The notes under the pieces: generated by a model
What the model saw: only the letters and a program-made list of their open reading frames with translations
What the model was told of the DNA's origin: nothing
Database searches by the model: none
Shown here: piece by piece, positions 45,040-55,604 of the stretch
Numbering within the stretch: the first letter of the stretch is position 1
Layout: every line of letters begins with the position of its first letter
Translations under genes and position numbers: made by a program
DNA from: Pseudomonadota bacterium
GTDB taxonomy: Bacteria; Pseudomonadota; Gammaproteobacteria; Burkholderiales; Ferrovaceae
Direction of reading: 5' to 3'
Length of the DNA stretch: 64,000 nt
Assembly: GCA_021796835.1 (NCBI GenBank)
Contig: JAKABO010000005.1
Span: forward strand, 1-64,000

Positions 45040-45735
45040 ATGAAGTTCAGCATTTATCGTTATAACCCGGAAAAGGACGAGCGTCCTTACATGCAGGACT
45101 ATGAAGTTGCCCTGCAGCCGACGGACCGCATGTTGCTGGATGCCATACTGCGCATCAAGGCCCAGGATGACTCGCTGGGACTGCGCAAGTCCTGCCGTGA
45201 GGGCGTATGCGGTTCGGATGGAATGAACATCAATGGGCGCAATGGGTTGGCCTGTATCACGCCCCTCCAGGGCCTGACCGAGCCGGTCGTTTTGCGTCCC
45301 CTCCCGGGACTTCCGGTGATCCGGGATCTGATCGTGGATATGGGACAATTTTTCAAGCAATACCATTCGGTCAAACCCTATCTGGAAACCACCTCGCCCC
45401 CGCCCCGGAAGGAACGTCTCCAATCTCCCGAGGATCGTGAGGAACTGGATGGTTTGTACGAGTGCATCCTCTGTGCCTGTTGCAGCACTGCCTGCCCTTC
45501 CTTCTGGTGGAACCCGGACAAGTTTCTGGGGCCTGCCGCCCTCCTGCAGGCCTACCGATTCATCGCGGATACCCGTGACGAGGCTACCCGGGAGCGACTG
45601 GATGATCTGGACGATCCCTATCGGCTCTTCCGGTGTCATACCATCATGAACTGTGTCGAAGTTTGTCCCAAGGGCCTCAATCCCACGGCAGCCATTGGCA
45701 AAATCAAGGGAATGATGGTCAAACGGATGGTATGA
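45040..45735 (+). CDS. sdhB: Succinate dehydrogenase iron-sulfur subunit
   Basis: A 231-residue subunit carrying the three Fe-S centres between flavin and quinone. The [2Fe-2S] ligands are in KSCREGVCGSDGMNINGRNG with the following LAC. The [4Fe-4S] site is CILCACCSTACPSFWW near 143-158, and the [3Fe-4S] ligands are CHTIMNCVEVCPKGLNP near 200. The W in SFWW helps form the quinone site. It lies between sdhA and sdhE, 1 bp before the latter. Confidence 0.96.
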   Translation: MKFSIYRYNPEKDERPYMQDYEVALQPTDRMLLDAILRIKAQDDSLGLRKSCREGVCGSDGMNINGRNGLACITPLQGLTEPVVLRPLPGLPVIRDLIVDMGQFFKQYHSVKPYLETTSPPPRKERLQSPEDREELDGLYECILCACCSTACPSFWWNPDKFLGPAALLQAYRFIADTRDEATRERLDDLDDPYRLFRCHTIMNCVEVCPKGLNPTAAIGKIKGMMVKRMV

Positions 45736-45736
45736 G

Positions 45737-46003
45737 ATGACGATGGTTCGGGATCAGGGGATTCCTTCTTCGGAGCGTATGCTCGAGCGCTTGCGCTGGC
45801 GCAGTCGACGGGGTCTGCTCGAAATGGATCTGCTGTTGCAGCGTTTTCTGGAACGTCATTTGGGTACACTGACTCCCGGTGAACTGGCTCGATATGGCGA
45901 GGTGCTTCAACTGGATGATAACGGCCTGCTCGACCGGGTGCTGGGTAGAATTCCTTGTGAACCTGAGTGGGTAGCCCTTCTCGAAAAAATTGGCGATACC
46001 TGA
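45737..46003 (+). CDS. sdhE: FAD assembly factor SdhE
   Basis: An 88-residue helical protein needed for covalent flavinylation of SdhA. The family motif appears as LRWRSRRGLLEMDLLLQRFL, with the RGxxE core near residue 23, which contacts SdhA. Position right after sdhB is the usual one. The second Met codon (45743) could also be the start. gltA follows after about 30 bp with its own GGAGAG. Confidence 0.9.
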   Translation: MTMVRDQGIPSSERMLERLRWRSRRGLLEMDLLLQRFLERHLGTLTPGELARYGEVLQLDDNGLLDRVLGRIPCEPEWVALLEKIGDT

Positions 46004-46033
46004 TTAAATACATTATTATTGCTGGAGAGCATT

Positions 46034-47332
46034 ATGAATAAACAAGGAAAAATCTTATTGACCTATGAAGGTCAACAGATCGAGTTGCCGGTTTATGCCA
46101 GCGCCCTCGGACCCGCAGTGATCGATATTCGAACCCTGGCCCAGCAACTCGGTCTGTTTACCTACGACCCCGGGTTTCTGGCCACGGCCAGTTGCCAGTC
46201 CGCCATCACCTTCATCGATGGTGATGCGGGTTTGTTGTACTACCGCGGTTATCCCATCGAACAGTTGGCGGAACATTCGGATTTCATGGAAGTTTGCTAC
46301 CTGTTGCTGAATGGCGAATTGCCCACGGCACAGGAAAAGGAGACTTTTGAGGCCAGCATTCGTCGCCATACCATGGTCCATGATCAATTGCATAATTTTT
46401 TCAAGGGGTTCCGTCGTGATGCTCATCCCATGGCCGTGATGGTGGGGGTCGTGGGTGCGCTCTCCGCCTTCTACTACGACGCCCTCAAGATCACCAATGC
46501 AGAACACCGTGCCATTTCGGCCACGCGCCTGCTGGCCAAGGTACCCACCATCGCCGCCATGTGCTACCGTTACAACAAGGGGTTGCCCTTCATGTATCCC
46601 CGCAACGATTTGAGTTACGCGGCCAACTTTCTGTACATGATGTTTGCCACCCCCTGTGAGGAGTATGTGCCCAATCCGGTTCTGGTACGCGCTTTCGATC
46701 GCATTTTGACGCTCCATGCCGACCATGAGCAGAATGCTTCCACTTCTACCGTACGCCTGGCAGGGTCCAGCGGTGCCAACCCCTTTGCCTGCATCGCTGC
46801 GGGCATTGCGGCTCTGTGGGGACCGGCGCATGGAGGAGCGAATGAAGCCGTTCTGAAACAGCTGGAAGAGATCGGCGACGTTTCCCAGGTCGGCAAATAT
46901 ATTGCCCGCGCCAAGGACAAGAATGACTCCTTCCGTCTCATGGGCTTTGGTCATCGAGTCTACAAACACATGGACCCGCGTGCCGGAGTGATGCGTCGGA
47001 CCTGCTATGAGGTATTGACCGAACTGGGCCTGCATAATGACCCACTGTTCAAGTTGGCCCTGGAATTGGAACGGATTGCCCTGGAAGACGAATATTTCAT
47101 CACCAAGAAACTCTATCCCAATGTGGATTTTTACTCCGGCATCGTTCTTCGGGCGCTGGGCATTCCCACCAGCATGTTTACTGCCGTCTTTGCCATGGGC
47201 CGAACGGTGGGCTGGATCACCCAGTGGAACGAAATGATCAGCGATCCCGAGCAGAAGATCGGGCGTCCCCGCCAACTGTACATCGGGCCTGAACAGCGCG
47301 ACTGGGTACCGCTCGATGCACGGGGTCATTGA
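46034..47332 (+). CDS. gltA: Citrate synthase (type II, hexameric class)
   Basis: A 432-residue enzyme condensing acetyl-CoA and oxaloacetate. [20 protein letters not shown] and [17 protein letters not shown] near the N-terminus are typical of proteobacterial GltA. Active-site residues are in [15 protein letters not shown] (His), [13 protein letters not shown] (His, Arg) and [16 protein letters not shown] (Asp). ATG 46034 has GGAGAG 5 nt before it; a TTG at 46019 extends the frame without support. It sits inside the sdh-odh operon rather than divergent from sdh as in E. coli. Confidence 0.96.
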   Translation: MNKQGKILLTYEGQQIELPVYASALGPAVIDIRTLAQQLGLFTYDPGFLATASCQSAITFIDGDAGLLYYRGYPIEQLAEHSDFMEVCYLLLNGELPTAQEKETFEASIRRHTMVHDQLHNFFKGFRRDAHPMAVMVGVVGALSAFYYDALKITNAEHRAISATRLLAKVPTIAAMCYRYNKGLPFMYPRNDLSYAANFLYMMFATPCEEYVPNPVLVRAFDRILTLHADHEQNASTSTVRLAGSSGANPFACIAAGIAALWGPAHGGANEAVLKQLEEIGDVSQVGKYIARAKDKNDSFRLMGFGHRVYKHMDPRAGVMRRTCYEVLTELGLHNDPLFKLALELERIALEDEYFITKKLYPNVDFYSGIVLRALGIPTSMFTAVFAMGRTVGWITQWNEMISDPEQKIGRPRQLYIGPEQRDWVPLDARGH

Positions 47333-47353
47333 GGCCGCACGGGAGACTGGGGC

Positions 47354-50074
47354 ATGAGTCAAAGAGAGGCGGAAGGCACGGCGCGGTCCTGGATCGAATC
47401 TCAATACGATCTATGGCGGAAAACTCCAGAGCAGGTGGATGCGCGCTGGCAGGCGTATTTCACGGCACTGGAGCAGGGCGCTCCAGGCACCCGGCGCGAG
47501 GAAGGGGTACCGGGGCAGGTGGCCGTGCTGCGCCTCATCAACGCCTATCGTTTTCTGGGACATCGGGTTGCCCATCTCGATCCTCTCGAACGCCATCCTT
47601 TGCCTGACGTTCCCGAGTTGACCCTGGACCATCACGGGTTGGCCGACACGGACGGGTTCATGACCTTTGAAACCGGATCCCTGGTGGGGCCCCCTCAGGC
47701 ACCACTGGACGACATCCTGACGCGCCTGCAACGGACCTATTGCGGCACGGTGGGCGTGGAGTACATGTATCTGACGGATACGGCACAGAAGCGCTGGATT
47801 CAGCAGCGTGTGGAGAATTCGCCCGAAACGCCGGAATTACAGGAACAGCGCATGCTGTTGGCCCATCTGAGTGCCGCAGAAACCCTGGAACGTTATCTGC
47901 ATACCCGGTTCGTGGGGCAGAAACGATTTTCCCTGGAAGGTGGGGAATCGCTCATTCCCTGTCTCAATACCCTGATCCGCGAGGGCCGTGCCCGGGGGAT
48001 CGAGGAGATCGTCATCGGGATGGCCCATCGCGGTCGCCTCAACGTGCTGGTCAATTGTTTGGGACGATTGCCGCGCGACCTGTTCCGGGAATTTGAAGGA
48101 GTCCATGAGGCCGGCTTGACCTCGGGCGATGTGAAGTACCATCAGGGCTTCTCTTCCGATGTGGAAACAGCGGCGGGATCGGTGCATGTCGCGCTGGCTT
48201 TCAATCCGTCCCATCTGGAAATTGTGGACCCGGTGGTGGAGGGGTCGGTGCGGGCACGTCAGGATCGCCGGGAAGATGCGCAGGGGCTGAGGGTTCTCCC
48301 CGTCCTGATTCATGGGGATGCTGCCCTGTCCGGCCAGGGCGTGGTCATGGAGACGCTGGCCTTGTCTCAAACCCGTGGGTTCAGTACCGGTGGAACCCTT
48401 CACATCGTCATCAACAATCAGATCGGATTCACCACCTCGGACCCCCGCGATACCCGTTCCAGCACCTATTGTACCGATCTGGCCAAAATGACGGAAACCC
48501 CGGTTTTCCACGTCAATGGCGATGATCCTGAAGCCGTGTTGCGCGTGTTGCGGATTGCCTTGGACTATCGCACCACCTTTCACCGCGATGTGATGGTGGA
48601 TATCGTCTGCTATCGCCGTCTCGGTCATAACGAGCAGGATGAACCGATGGTGACGCAGCCCTGGATGTACCGGAAAATACAGGCGTTGCCCACCACGCGC
48701 CAGCGCTACGCTACGCATCTGATCCAGTCGGGCCGTCTGACTCAGGAAGAGGCGGATGCCATGATCGAAGACTATCGAAACGCCCTCGATCGTGGCGAAT
48801 TGCCCGAGTCCATCGTTCGACTTGCTCCCCAGGTGCCCTATGTTCATGCGGCCCAATGGACACCGTATCGCCAGGCCGATTGGCGTACGCCAGCGGACAC
48901 CACCCTTTCGCGTGAACGCCTGGCCCAACTGACGGAACGTCTGACCTCGATTCCCGAGGGGTTCGAACTGCATCCCACGGTGCGCCGGGTGGTGGACCAT
49001 CGGCGTCAGATGGGTGAAGGAAAACTGGCGGTGGATTGGGGGATGGGCGAGTCCCTGGCCTACGCTTCCCTGGTGGAAGAGGGCTATGGCGTACGCCTAT
49101 CGGGACAGGATTGCGGGCGCGGCACCTTTTCTCACCGCCATGCCGTCTGGCATGACCAGAACCGCCAGCGTTGGGACGCGGGCATCCATGTCCCCTTGCA
49201 GCATATCAGTCCCACCCAGGCGCCCTTTACGGTGATCGATTCCATTCTTTCGGAAGAAGCCGTACTGGGGTTCGAATATGGTTACGCCTCGGCCCAGCCC
49301 CGTCACCTCGTCCTTTGGGAAGCCCAGTTTGGCGACTTTGCCAATGGCGCCCAAGTGGTCATCGATCAGTTCATCAGTTCGGCCGAGGCCAAATGGGGGC
49401 GGCTCTGTGGCCTGACCCTGCTGTTGCCCCATGGTTATGAGGGGCAAGGCCCGGAACATTCTTCGGCGCGGGTGGAGCGCTACCTGCAACTCTGTGCCGA
49501 TTACAACCTGCAGGTGTGCATCCCCAGTACGGCAGCCCAGATTTTTCATCTATTGCGACGCCAGATGCTGCGCCCCCTGCGCAAGCCCCTCATCGTCATT
49601 ACCCCTAAAAGCCTGCTGCGCCGCAAAGAAGCCAGCAGCCCTCTGGAAGAATTCACGACGGGGGGGTTTCAGCCCATTCTTGCCGAAGCGGCGGAGACCC
49701 TCGATCCTGCGGTCGTAGAGCGGGTCGTGGTGTGTTCCGGAAAGGTTTACTACGATCTGGTGGCGGAACGCGGACAACGGCAGATAGAGAACATCGTCCT
49801 GCTGCGCCTGGAACAACTCTATCCCTTTCCTCATGAGGAATTTGCCGCCCAGATCGCCCGCTATCCGGCTGCCCGATCTGTGCTCTGGTGCCAGGAAGAA
49901 CCGGGCAACCAGGGGGCCTGGCACCGCATCCAGCATTATCTGGTGCGTCATCTGCGCCCGGACCAGCATTTGAGTTATGCTTTACGTCCCTCGTCGGCTG
50001 CGCCTGCCGTGGGTTATCTCAACCTGCACGAAGAACAGCGCCGGGCGTTCCTCGAGGCCGCCCTGACCCTGTGA
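47354..50074 (+). CDS. odhA: 2-oxoglutarate dehydrogenase E1 component
   Basis: A 906-residue thiamine-diphosphate enzyme decarboxylating 2-oxoglutarate (E. coli SucA 933). An N-terminal E2-binding segment around [20 protein letters not shown] is followed by the ThDP domain. [18 protein letters not shown] lies near residue 220, [20 protein letters not shown] near 320, and [15 protein letters not shown] near 353, contributing cofactor contacts. The transketolase-like half has [13 protein letters not shown] near 590 and [17 protein letters not shown] near 690. The ATG is 21 bp after gltA. Confidence 0.95.
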   Translation: MSQREAEGTARSWIESQYDLWRKTPEQVDARWQAYFTALEQGAPGTRREEGVPGQVAVLRLINAYRFLGHRVAHLDPLERHPLPDVPELTLDHHGLADTDGFMTFETGSLVGPPQAPLDDILTRLQRTYCGTVGVEYMYLTDTAQKRWIQQRVENSPETPELQEQRMLLAHLSAAETLERYLHTRFVGQKRFSLEGGESLIPCLNTLIREGRARGIEEIVIGMAHRGRLNVLVNCLGRLPRDLFREFEGVHEAGLTSGDVKYHQGFSSDVETAAGSVHVALAFNPSHLEIVDPVVEGSVRARQDRREDAQGLRVLPVLIHGDAALSGQGVVMETLALSQTRGFSTGGTLHIVINNQIGFTTSDPRDTRSSTYCTDLAKMTETPVFHVNGDDPEAVLRVLRIALDYRTTFHRDVMVDIVCYRRLGHNEQDEPMVTQPWMYRKIQALPTTRQRYATHLIQSGRLTQEEADAMIEDYRNALDRGELPESIVRLAPQVPYVHAAQWTPYRQADWRTPADTTLSRERLAQLTERLTSIPEGFELHPTVRRVVDHRRQMGEGKLAVDWGMGESLAYASLVEEGYGVRLSGQDCGRGTFSHRHAVWHDQNRQRWDAGIHVPLQHISPTQAPFTVIDSILSEEAVLGFEYGYASAQPRHLVLWEAQFGDFANGAQVVIDQFISSAEAKWGRLCGLTLLLPHGYEGQGPEHSSARVERYLQLCADYNLQVCIPSTAAQIFHLLRRQMLRPLRKPLIVITPKSLLRRKEASSPLEEFTTGGFQPILAEAAETLDPAVVERVVVCSGKVYYDLVAERGQRQIENIVLLRLEQLYPFPHEEFAAQIARYPAARSVLWCQEEPGNQGAWHRIQHYLVRHLRPDQHLSYALRPSSAAPAVGYLNLHEEQRRAFLEAALTL

Positions 50075-50090
50075 CCATAGAGGTGTGACC

Positions 50091-51251
50091 ATGTCCCTGG
50101 AAGTCAAAGTTCCTCCCTTGGCCGAATCCATTACGGAAGCCAGCATCCTCGTCTGGCATGTGTCCGAGGGGGCCCCGGTGCAACGGGATCAAAAGTTGGT
50201 GGATATCGAAACCGACAAGGTCGTGCTGGAGGTTCCGGCACCGCGCTCGGGCGTGCTCCAGAAGATTCTCAAGGGGGTGGGCGAGAAGGTTCAATCCCAG
50301 GAGGTTCTGGCCCTTCTGGAAGAGGGGCAGGACCCCGGGCCGCCTTCTCCCGCAACCGTGTCTGACGCTCCAGTATTGGCCATGCCGGCGGCCAGCAAGA
50401 TTTTGCGGGAACAGGGACGGGAGCCGTCCGTGGAAAAGGGAAGTGGGCGAGGCGGGCGTCTTCTGAAGGAAGATGTCGTCCCGGCCCCAAACGCCGGACG
50501 GGAAGAACAGGCCATCGTCGAAACACCCTCCGCCCCCCTGTCCGGAACACCGCGTCAGGAGCACAGAACCCCACTCTCGCCCTTGCGTCGGCGGGTGGCC
50601 GAGCGTCTCATGGCGTCGCAGTCAGGCACAGCCACACTGACCACGTTCAACGAAGTGGATATGTCGGCAGTTCTGGCTTTGCGTCAACGCTACAAGGATT
50701 CTTTCGAAAAGAAGCACGGCATTCACCTGGGCCTCATGTCATTTTTCGTCAAGGCGGTGATTTCCGCACTTCAGCGTTATCCGGTGCTCAATGCGCGCAT
50801 CGAGGGAGAGGATTGGGTGACTCCCGGGTTCATCGATATTGGCGTGGCAATCGGCAGCAAGCGCGGCCTGTTGGTTCCGGTCCTGCGCGATGCCCAGCGC
50901 CTGAGCATGGCTGACATCGAACGTCAGATTGCAGATTTCTCCCAACGGGCCGATGCCGGACATATTGCGTTGGAGGAACTGTCGGGGGGAACCTTTTCCA
51001 TCACCAACGGCGGGGTCTTTGGTTCCATGCTCTCCACGCCCATTCTCAATCCCCCCCAGTCCGCGATTCTGGGCATCCATGCCACGCGTGACCGACCTGT
51101 GGTGGTGGCGGGGGAAATCGTGATTCGCCCCATGAATTATCTCGCCTTGTCCTATGACCATCGTCTCATCGATGGGCGTGAGGCAGTCCTGGGGCTGGTG
51201 GCGATGAAGGAAGGACTGGAAGACCCCGCACGGTGGCTTCTTGATTTATAA
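50091..51251 (+). CDS. odhB: Dihydrolipoyllysine succinyltransferase (E2 of 2-oxoglutarate dehydrogenase)
   Basis: A 386-residue E2 core. One lipoyl domain lies at about 1-75 with the lipoylated Lys in [14 protein letters not shown] near 43. The peripheral-subunit-binding domain is near 100-140 ([17 protein letters not shown]). The catalytic domain from about 165 carries [14 protein letters not shown] and the active-site [18 protein letters not shown] (His, Asp). ATG 50091 is preferred over GTG 50085, having AGAGG nearby. It follows odhA by 16 bp. Confidence 0.95.
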   Translation: MSLEVKVPPLAESITEASILVWHVSEGAPVQRDQKLVDIETDKVVLEVPAPRSGVLQKILKGVGEKVQSQEVLALLEEGQDPGPPSPATVSDAPVLAMPAASKILREQGREPSVEKGSGRGGRLLKEDVVPAPNAGREEQAIVETPSAPLSGTPRQEHRTPLSPLRRRVAERLMASQSGTATLTTFNEVDMSAVLALRQRYKDSFEKKHGIHLGLMSFFVKAVISALQRYPVLNARIEGEDWVTPGFIDIGVAIGSKRGLLVPVLRDAQRLSMADIERQIADFSQRADAGHIALEELSGGTFSITNGGVFGSMLSTPILNPPQSAILGIHATRDRPVVVAGEIVIRPMNYLALSYDHRLIDGREAVLGLVAMKEGLEDPARWLLDL

Positions 51252-51268
51252 AAAAGATTAGATATCTC

Positions 51269-52696
51269 ATGCAATCATTTGATCTGGTGGTTATTGGTGC
51301 GGGACCTGGCGGGTATATGGCGGCCTTGCGGGCCGCCCAGTTGGGGTTACGGGTGGCCTGTGTCGATGAGGGGGTCGATGCGCAACAGCGTCCCAGTCCG
51401 GGCGGAACCTGTTTGAACGTCGGGTGCATTCCTTCCAAGGCATTGCTGGAATCCTCTGCCCTGTATGCCCGGATCACCGGGGAAGCGGCCGGGCATGGCA
51501 TCGATGTCGGTTCCGTCCAACTGGACCTGGCGCGTATGCAGGCACGCAAGGAAAAGATCGTGCGACAGTTGACTGCCGGGGTTGGTTATCTCCTCAAGAA
51601 AAATGGGGTGTCCTTCATACCGGGGCGCGCCAGTTTCAAGGGAAAAGAGGGTGAGCAGATCCATCTGACCGTTCATCGCGAGGGACAGGAAACGACGGAC
51701 ATCGCTGCCGCTCAGGTGATCATTGCGACCGGCTCGGTCCCTCGCACCCTGGAGGGCGTGCCCTTCGATCAGGAACGGATTCTTGACAGTACGGGTGGCC
51801 TGGCGTTGACCGCGGTACCCCGCCGGTTGGTGATCGTAGGGGCGGGAGTCATCGGACTCGAATTGGGGAGCGTGTGGCGACGCCTGGGCAGTTCGGTCAC
51901 CCTGCTGGAAACCCAGGAGACTTTTCTTCCTGGCGCAGATCAGGAGGTGGCACAGCAGGCCCTGAAAATCCTGACCCAATCCGGCCTCAGATTCGAGTTT
52001 GGGATTCATCTGGAAGCGGTTGAAAAAACAACAGAATCACTGGTACTGACGTATACGCGTGGGGAGGAATCCCTGCAACTTGACGCAGACGTTCTGATAC
52101 TCGCGGTGGGGCGCTGTCCCAATACCGCAGGATTGGACCTGGGACGGGTAGGGCTGGTACCCGATGCGCAGGGCCGCATTCCTGTGGATGCCCATTGCCG
52201 GACGCCGGTAGCGGGCGTGTGGGCGATTGGCGATGTGGTACGGGGCCCCATGTTGGCCCACAAGGCGGAAGAAGAGGGCGTGGCCGTGGCCGAGCGTCTG
52301 GCGGGTCAGTTGCCCGAGGTGAATCTGGCCCATATTCCTGCAGTCATCTACACCGAGCCCGAATTGGCCTGGGTCGGATGGACCGAGGAAGCTGCCCAGG
52401 CAGCGGGGCGGGCTGTGCGTATCGGGCGTTTTCCTTTTCAGGCCAATGGCCGAGCCAAGGTGCGCGGGGCTCCTCAGGGCCTGGTCAAGGTCATTGCCTG
52501 CGCCGCCACGGACCGTATCCTGGGGGTTCATATCCTGGGCCCGGAGGCTTCCGAATTGATCGCCGAAGCCGTGGTCGCTCTTGAATTTCAGGCCTCCAGC
52601 GAAGATCTGGCGCGCATCGTCCATGCCCATCCTTCCCTCAGTGAAGCCCTGCGCGAAGCCTGTCTGGGCGTGGACGGGCGCACGCTCAACCTGTGA
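51269..52696 (+). CDS. lpd: Dihydrolipoyl dehydrogenase (E3)
   Basis: A 475-residue flavoprotein disulfide reductase reoxidising lipoamide. LVVIGAGPGGYMAALRAAQL binds FAD. The redox disulfide is GGTCLNVGCIPSKALLESS, two Cys five apart, near residue 50. The NAD motif RLVIVGAGVIGLELGSVW is near 185 and the C-terminal catalytic pair is HAHPSLSEALREA (His, Glu) near 450. It completes the odhA-odhB-lpd complex, which may be shared with pyruvate dehydrogenase elsewhere. Its stop overlaps the zapE GTG. Confidence 0.95.
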   Translation: MQSFDLVVIGAGPGGYMAALRAAQLGLRVACVDEGVDAQQRPSPGGTCLNVGCIPSKALLESSALYARITGEAAGHGIDVGSVQLDLARMQARKEKIVRQLTAGVGYLLKKNGVSFIPGRASFKGKEGEQIHLTVHREGQETTDIAAAQVIIATGSVPRTLEGVPFDQERILDSTGGLALTAVPRRLVIVGAGVIGLELGSVWRRLGSSVTLLETQETFLPGADQEVAQQALKILTQSGLRFEFGIHLEAVEKTTESLVLTYTRGEESLQLDADVLILAVGRCPNTAGLDLGRVGLVPDAQGRIPVDAHCRTPVAGVWAIGDVVRGPMLAHKAEEEGVAVAERLAGQLPEVNLAHIPAVIYTEPELAWVGWTEEAAQAAGRAVRIGRFPFQANGRAKVRGAPQGLVKVIACAATDRILGVHILGPEASELIAEAVVALEFQASSEDLARIVHAHPSLSEALREACLGVDGRTLNL

Positions 52697-53787
52697 GTTT
52701 TCCTGTGCACGGTCCCCTGCAATGGTACCAGTCGTTTCAGACCCGACCGGATTATCGAACCGACACGCTTCAATGGCCGGTGGTGGAAAAGTTGCAGGCG
52801 TTATACGATGCCCTGGTGGAATTCAAGGAATACCGCCAGACCCTGCTGGCCCGCACCTTCGGCAACCGGCGCCCCCCGCGCGGAATCTACCTGTACGGGG
52901 CGGTGGGCAGAGGTAAGACCGTCCTCCTGGACGCTTTTTTTTCTACCTTGCCCTACCAACGCAAGAAAAGGTTGCACTTCCATGAATTCATGGCACAAGT
53001 GCATGAGCGACTCAACCAGTTGCAAGGTCAGGAAGACCCGCTCCGGCGGGTGGCAGCGGAATGGGTCGTGGAAACCCGGATCCTCTGCTTCGATGAATTT
53101 CAGGTCAGCGACATCGCCGACGCCATGATCCTGCAGCGCTTGCTGGAAACGCTGATCGAATGGGGGGCCGTGTTGGTCCTGACTTCGAACCATGCACCTG
53201 AAGACCTGTATCCCAACGGATTGCAACGGGAACGTTTTTTCCCCACCATCGCCTTGATCCGTGAACATCTCGACGTGATTGAACTGAAGGGGAACCAGGA
53301 CCATCGCCAGGATGAGGCAGGGACCTCGCCCCATTACCTGTACCCCCTGGATGTCGCGACGCACAGCCGTTTCGAAGCGCATTTCCGGCAGTGTTGTCCC
53401 CATCCCGAAACGCGGGCCTACCTGCGCCTCATGGAGCGTATCGTTCCGGTGCGGGGGATCTGCGAACGTACGGTCTGGTTCGACTTTGGCGTGCTTTGCG
53501 GGTCTGCCCGGTCCCAACGGGATTATCTGGAACTGGTTGCAGACTTCGATACCCTGTATTTGTCCGATGTTCCCCTGCTGACGGATAAAATGCGCGATGT
53601 CGCCCAGCGTCTGGTCTGGTTGGTGGACGTGTGTTACGACAAGGGCGTAACGATGATGGTATCAGCCGCGCTGCCGCCGGCCGAACTGTATCCCGCCGGC
53701 ATGAAAAGCGGCGACTTCCGGCGTACCGTCAGTCGCCTGCAGGAAATGCAGGGGGCTGACTGGCCAAAACTCAGGCGGGGAGAATGA
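52693..53787 (+). CDS. zapE: Cell division protein ZapE (AFG1-like ATPase)
   Basis: A 364-residue ATPase of the AFG1/ZapE family that affects Z-ring stability and envelope growth under stress. Walker A is GIYLYGAVGRGKTVLLDAFF near residue 69; the usual GGVGRGKT is here GAVGRGKT. Walker B is ILCFDEFQVSDIADAMI near 135, and LVLTSNHAPEDLYPNGLQRE is the sensor region. LHFHEFM is also conserved. The GTG start overlaps the lpd stop (GTGA), so translation may be coupled. It converges with ridA, overlapping by 17 bp. Confidence 0.92.
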   Translation: MSFPVHGPLQWYQSFQTRPDYRTDTLQWPVVEKLQALYDALVEFKEYRQTLLARTFGNRRPPRGIYLYGAVGRGKTVLLDAFFSTLPYQRKKRLHFHEFMAQVHERLNQLQGQEDPLRRVAAEWVVETRILCFDEFQVSDIADAMILQRLLETLIEWGAVLVLTSNHAPEDLYPNGLQRERFFPTIALIREHLDVIELKGNQDHRQDEAGTSPHYLYPLDVATHSRFEAHFRQCCPHPETRAYLRLMERIVPVRGICERTVWFDFGVLCGSARSQRDYLELVADFDTLYLSDVPLLTDKMRDVAQRLVWLVDVCYDKGVTMMVSAALPPAELYPAGMKSGDFRRTVSRLQEMQGADWPKLRRGE

Positions 53788-54163
53788 TGGCGTCGGCTTC
53801 GATTTCCACCAGCATCTCGGGATCGATCAGGCGTCTGACTTCCACCAGAGTGGTGGCCGGACGAATTTCGCCAAAATATTTGCCGTGGGCACGGGCAATT
53901 TTCTCCCACTGGTCGATCTGGGTGACGAAAATGCGCGTGCGGACCACATGAGCCAATTCGGCCCCGGCACGTTTCAAGGCCTGTTCGAGGTTGGCCAGCG
54001 CCTGCAAGGTCTGGGCTTCGGGATCCTCGGGTCCCACCAAGCGTCCATCGGCACCGGTTCCGGTCGTGCCGGAAACGAAGACTTGGGCACCAACCTTGAC
54101 GGCACGGGAATAGCCAATGATGGGCTCCCAGGTGGAACCGCTGGAAATATTTTCTCGGGCCAT
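53771..54163 (-). CDS. RidA-family (YjgF/UK114) protein
   Basis: A 130-residue protein of the Rid superfamily, whose archetype RidA hydrolyses reactive enamine/imine intermediates from PLP enzymes. Seen are EPIIGYSRAVKVGAQVFVSG, the trimer-interface LEQALKRAG, VVRTRIFVTQIDQWEKIARA with the conserved Arg of active deaminases, and RPATTLVEVRRLIDPEMLVE near the C-terminus. The extended C-terminal IEADAIIL is usual. It resembles the Rid subfamily without the exact RidA signature, so the substrate is unknown. AAGGA lies 8 nt before ATG 54163; earlier in-frame starts overlap the ygfA promoter region. Confidence 0.85.
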   Translation of the reverse strand: MARENISSGSTWEPIIGYSRAVKVGAQVFVSGTTGTGADGRLVGPEDPEAQTLQALANLEQALKRAGAELAHVVRTRIFVTQIDQWEKIARAHGKYFGEIRPATTLVEVRRLIDPEMLVEIEADAIILPA

Positions 54164-54242
54164 GGAATTATCCTTCATAATCTGATCAAAAAAATGACGC
54201 GGCATTGTACCGCACTCTGAATCAATCGCTCTGGATACGGTC

Positions 54243-54845
54243 ATGAATATTTCCCCCTCCTTGCTGGTCGACAAGAAGTCCCTGCGCCATTGGGCATTGC
54301 AGCAACGCGCCCAGATTCCGCCTGCCCAGCGCGAACGACGCAGTTTCGGCTTGCACCGCCTGCTCCAGGAGCATCCACGTTTCCAGGCGGCTCAGGTCCT
54401 TCTGCTGTACGGATCGATGGGCTCGGAACCGAATACCTGGCCCCTTCTGCGCGCGACCCTCAAACAGGGGCGGTCCCTGGTATTGCCACGTATCGACCGT
54501 GACGCCCTGAACCTCTACCGGGTTCGGGATCTGGACACCGAACTGGGGCCTCCCGGTCTCTGGGGCCTGCGGGAACCCCTTCCGCACCTCTGTGATCCCG
54601 TGCGCCCGGAGACACTCGATTTCATCCTGGTTCCCGGCTTGCTCTTCGATGTGCAGGGAGGTCGCCTGGGATATGGCGGCGGGTTTTATGACCGTCTGTT
54701 GCCTGAAGCCACCCGCGCCTGGCGTCTGGCCATGGCTTTTCACGAGCAATGTGTGGGGGTGGTTCCACGGGAGCCCCATGATCTGCCCGTTCACGAAGTA
54801 TTGAATGACAAGGGGACGTTTTTCGTGACAACGGAACATCCATGA
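54243..54845 (+). CDS. 5-formyltetrahydrofolate cyclo-ligase
   Basis: A 200-residue enzyme (YgfA/MTHFS) returning 5-formyl-THF to 5,10-methenyl-THF with ATP. The N-terminus [20 protein letters not shown] has the basic start of the family. [20 protein letters not shown] and GGFYDRLLP near 145 form the ATP/folate site. In E. coli it neighbours zapA and 6S RNA; here it leads an rluF-type gene (ATGA overlap at 54842). It is also near mtdA-fchA, which work on the same methenyl-THF. Confidence 0.92.
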   Translation: MNISPSLLVDKKSLRHWALQQRAQIPPAQRERRSFGLHRLLQEHPRFQAAQVLLLYGSMGSEPNTWPLLRATLKQGRSLVLPRIDRDALNLYRVRDLDTELGPPGLWGLREPLPHLCDPVRPETLDFILVPGLLFDVQGGRLGYGGGFYDRLLPEATRAWRLAMAFHEQCVGVVPREPHDLPVHEVLNDKGTFFVTTEHP

Positions 54846-55591
54846 GTGGAACAAAGGACACGGCTCTGGAGCGTGTTTCCAAGGTGATGGCTGCGCGCGG
54901 ACTGTGTTCCCGGCGTGAAGCGGATCAGTGGATTCTTCAGGGCTGGGTGCTTCTGGACGGAAAAAAGATCCTGGAGTTGGGCACGAAAATGATGCCCCAC
55001 CAGATCCTGACCGTGGCACCCGCTGCGCAACGCGCGCAGCGTCAATGGGCGACGGTGCTATTGCACAAACCCATCGGCGTGGTGTCGGGACAGGCGGAAG
55101 AGGGGTATCGTCCGGCGGTGCAACTGGTGACTGCCGAAAATCGCTGGCGTGAAGATCCGGCAAAGGGAGGGTGGACCCCAGTTCTGACCCGTGGCCTGGC
55201 CCCGGCAGGAAGACTGGACATCGATTCCACGGGGTTGCTGGTCCTGACCCAGGATGGTCGTGTGGCACGGACGCTCATCGGGGCAGATTCCACGGTGGAG
55301 AAGGAATATCTGGTACGCGTATCGGGACATTTGTCTGCCCAGGGGTTGAAACTCCTCAACCACGGATTGTCCCTCGATGGTCGGGCACTGCGTCCCGCCC
55401 AGGTCGATTGGCAGAATTCCGATCAGTTACGATTTATCCTGAAGGAAGGGCGTAAACGCCAGATTCGGCGCATGTGTGAATTGGTGGGGTTGAGGGTCAC
55501 CGGTCTGAAGCGGGTACGGATTGGAAACGTGCGCCTGGGGGCGTTGCCTTTGGGACAATGGCGTCTGCTTGGGGAAGAAGAACATTTCTGA
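54842..55591 (+). CDS. RsuA/RluF-family pseudouridine synthase
   Basis: A 249-residue pseudouridine synthase modifying rRNA (or tRNA). An S4 RNA-binding domain at about 8-60 ([20 protein letters not shown]) precedes the catalytic domain. Catalytic Asp lies in [20 protein letters not shown] near residue 124, the RsuA-type RLDxxxxGLL motif. KEYLVRVSG and [18 protein letters not shown] follow. It is closest in layout to RluF, though RluB, RluE and RsuA cannot be excluded. It is coupled to the cyclo-ligase gene by overlap. Confidence 0.88.
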   Translation: MSGTKDTALERVSKVMAARGLCSRREADQWILQGWVLLDGKKILELGTKMMPHQILTVAPAAQRAQRQWATVLLHKPIGVVSGQAEEGYRPAVQLVTAENRWREDPAKGGWTPVLTRGLAPAGRLDIDSTGLLVLTQDGRVARTLIGADSTVEKEYLVRVSGHLSAQGLKLLNHGLSLDGRALRPAQVDWQNSDQLRFILKEGRKRQIRRMCELVGLRVTGLKRVRIGNVRLGALPLGQWRLLGEEEHF

Positions 55592-55604
55592 TGAGGACAC
55601 TGAC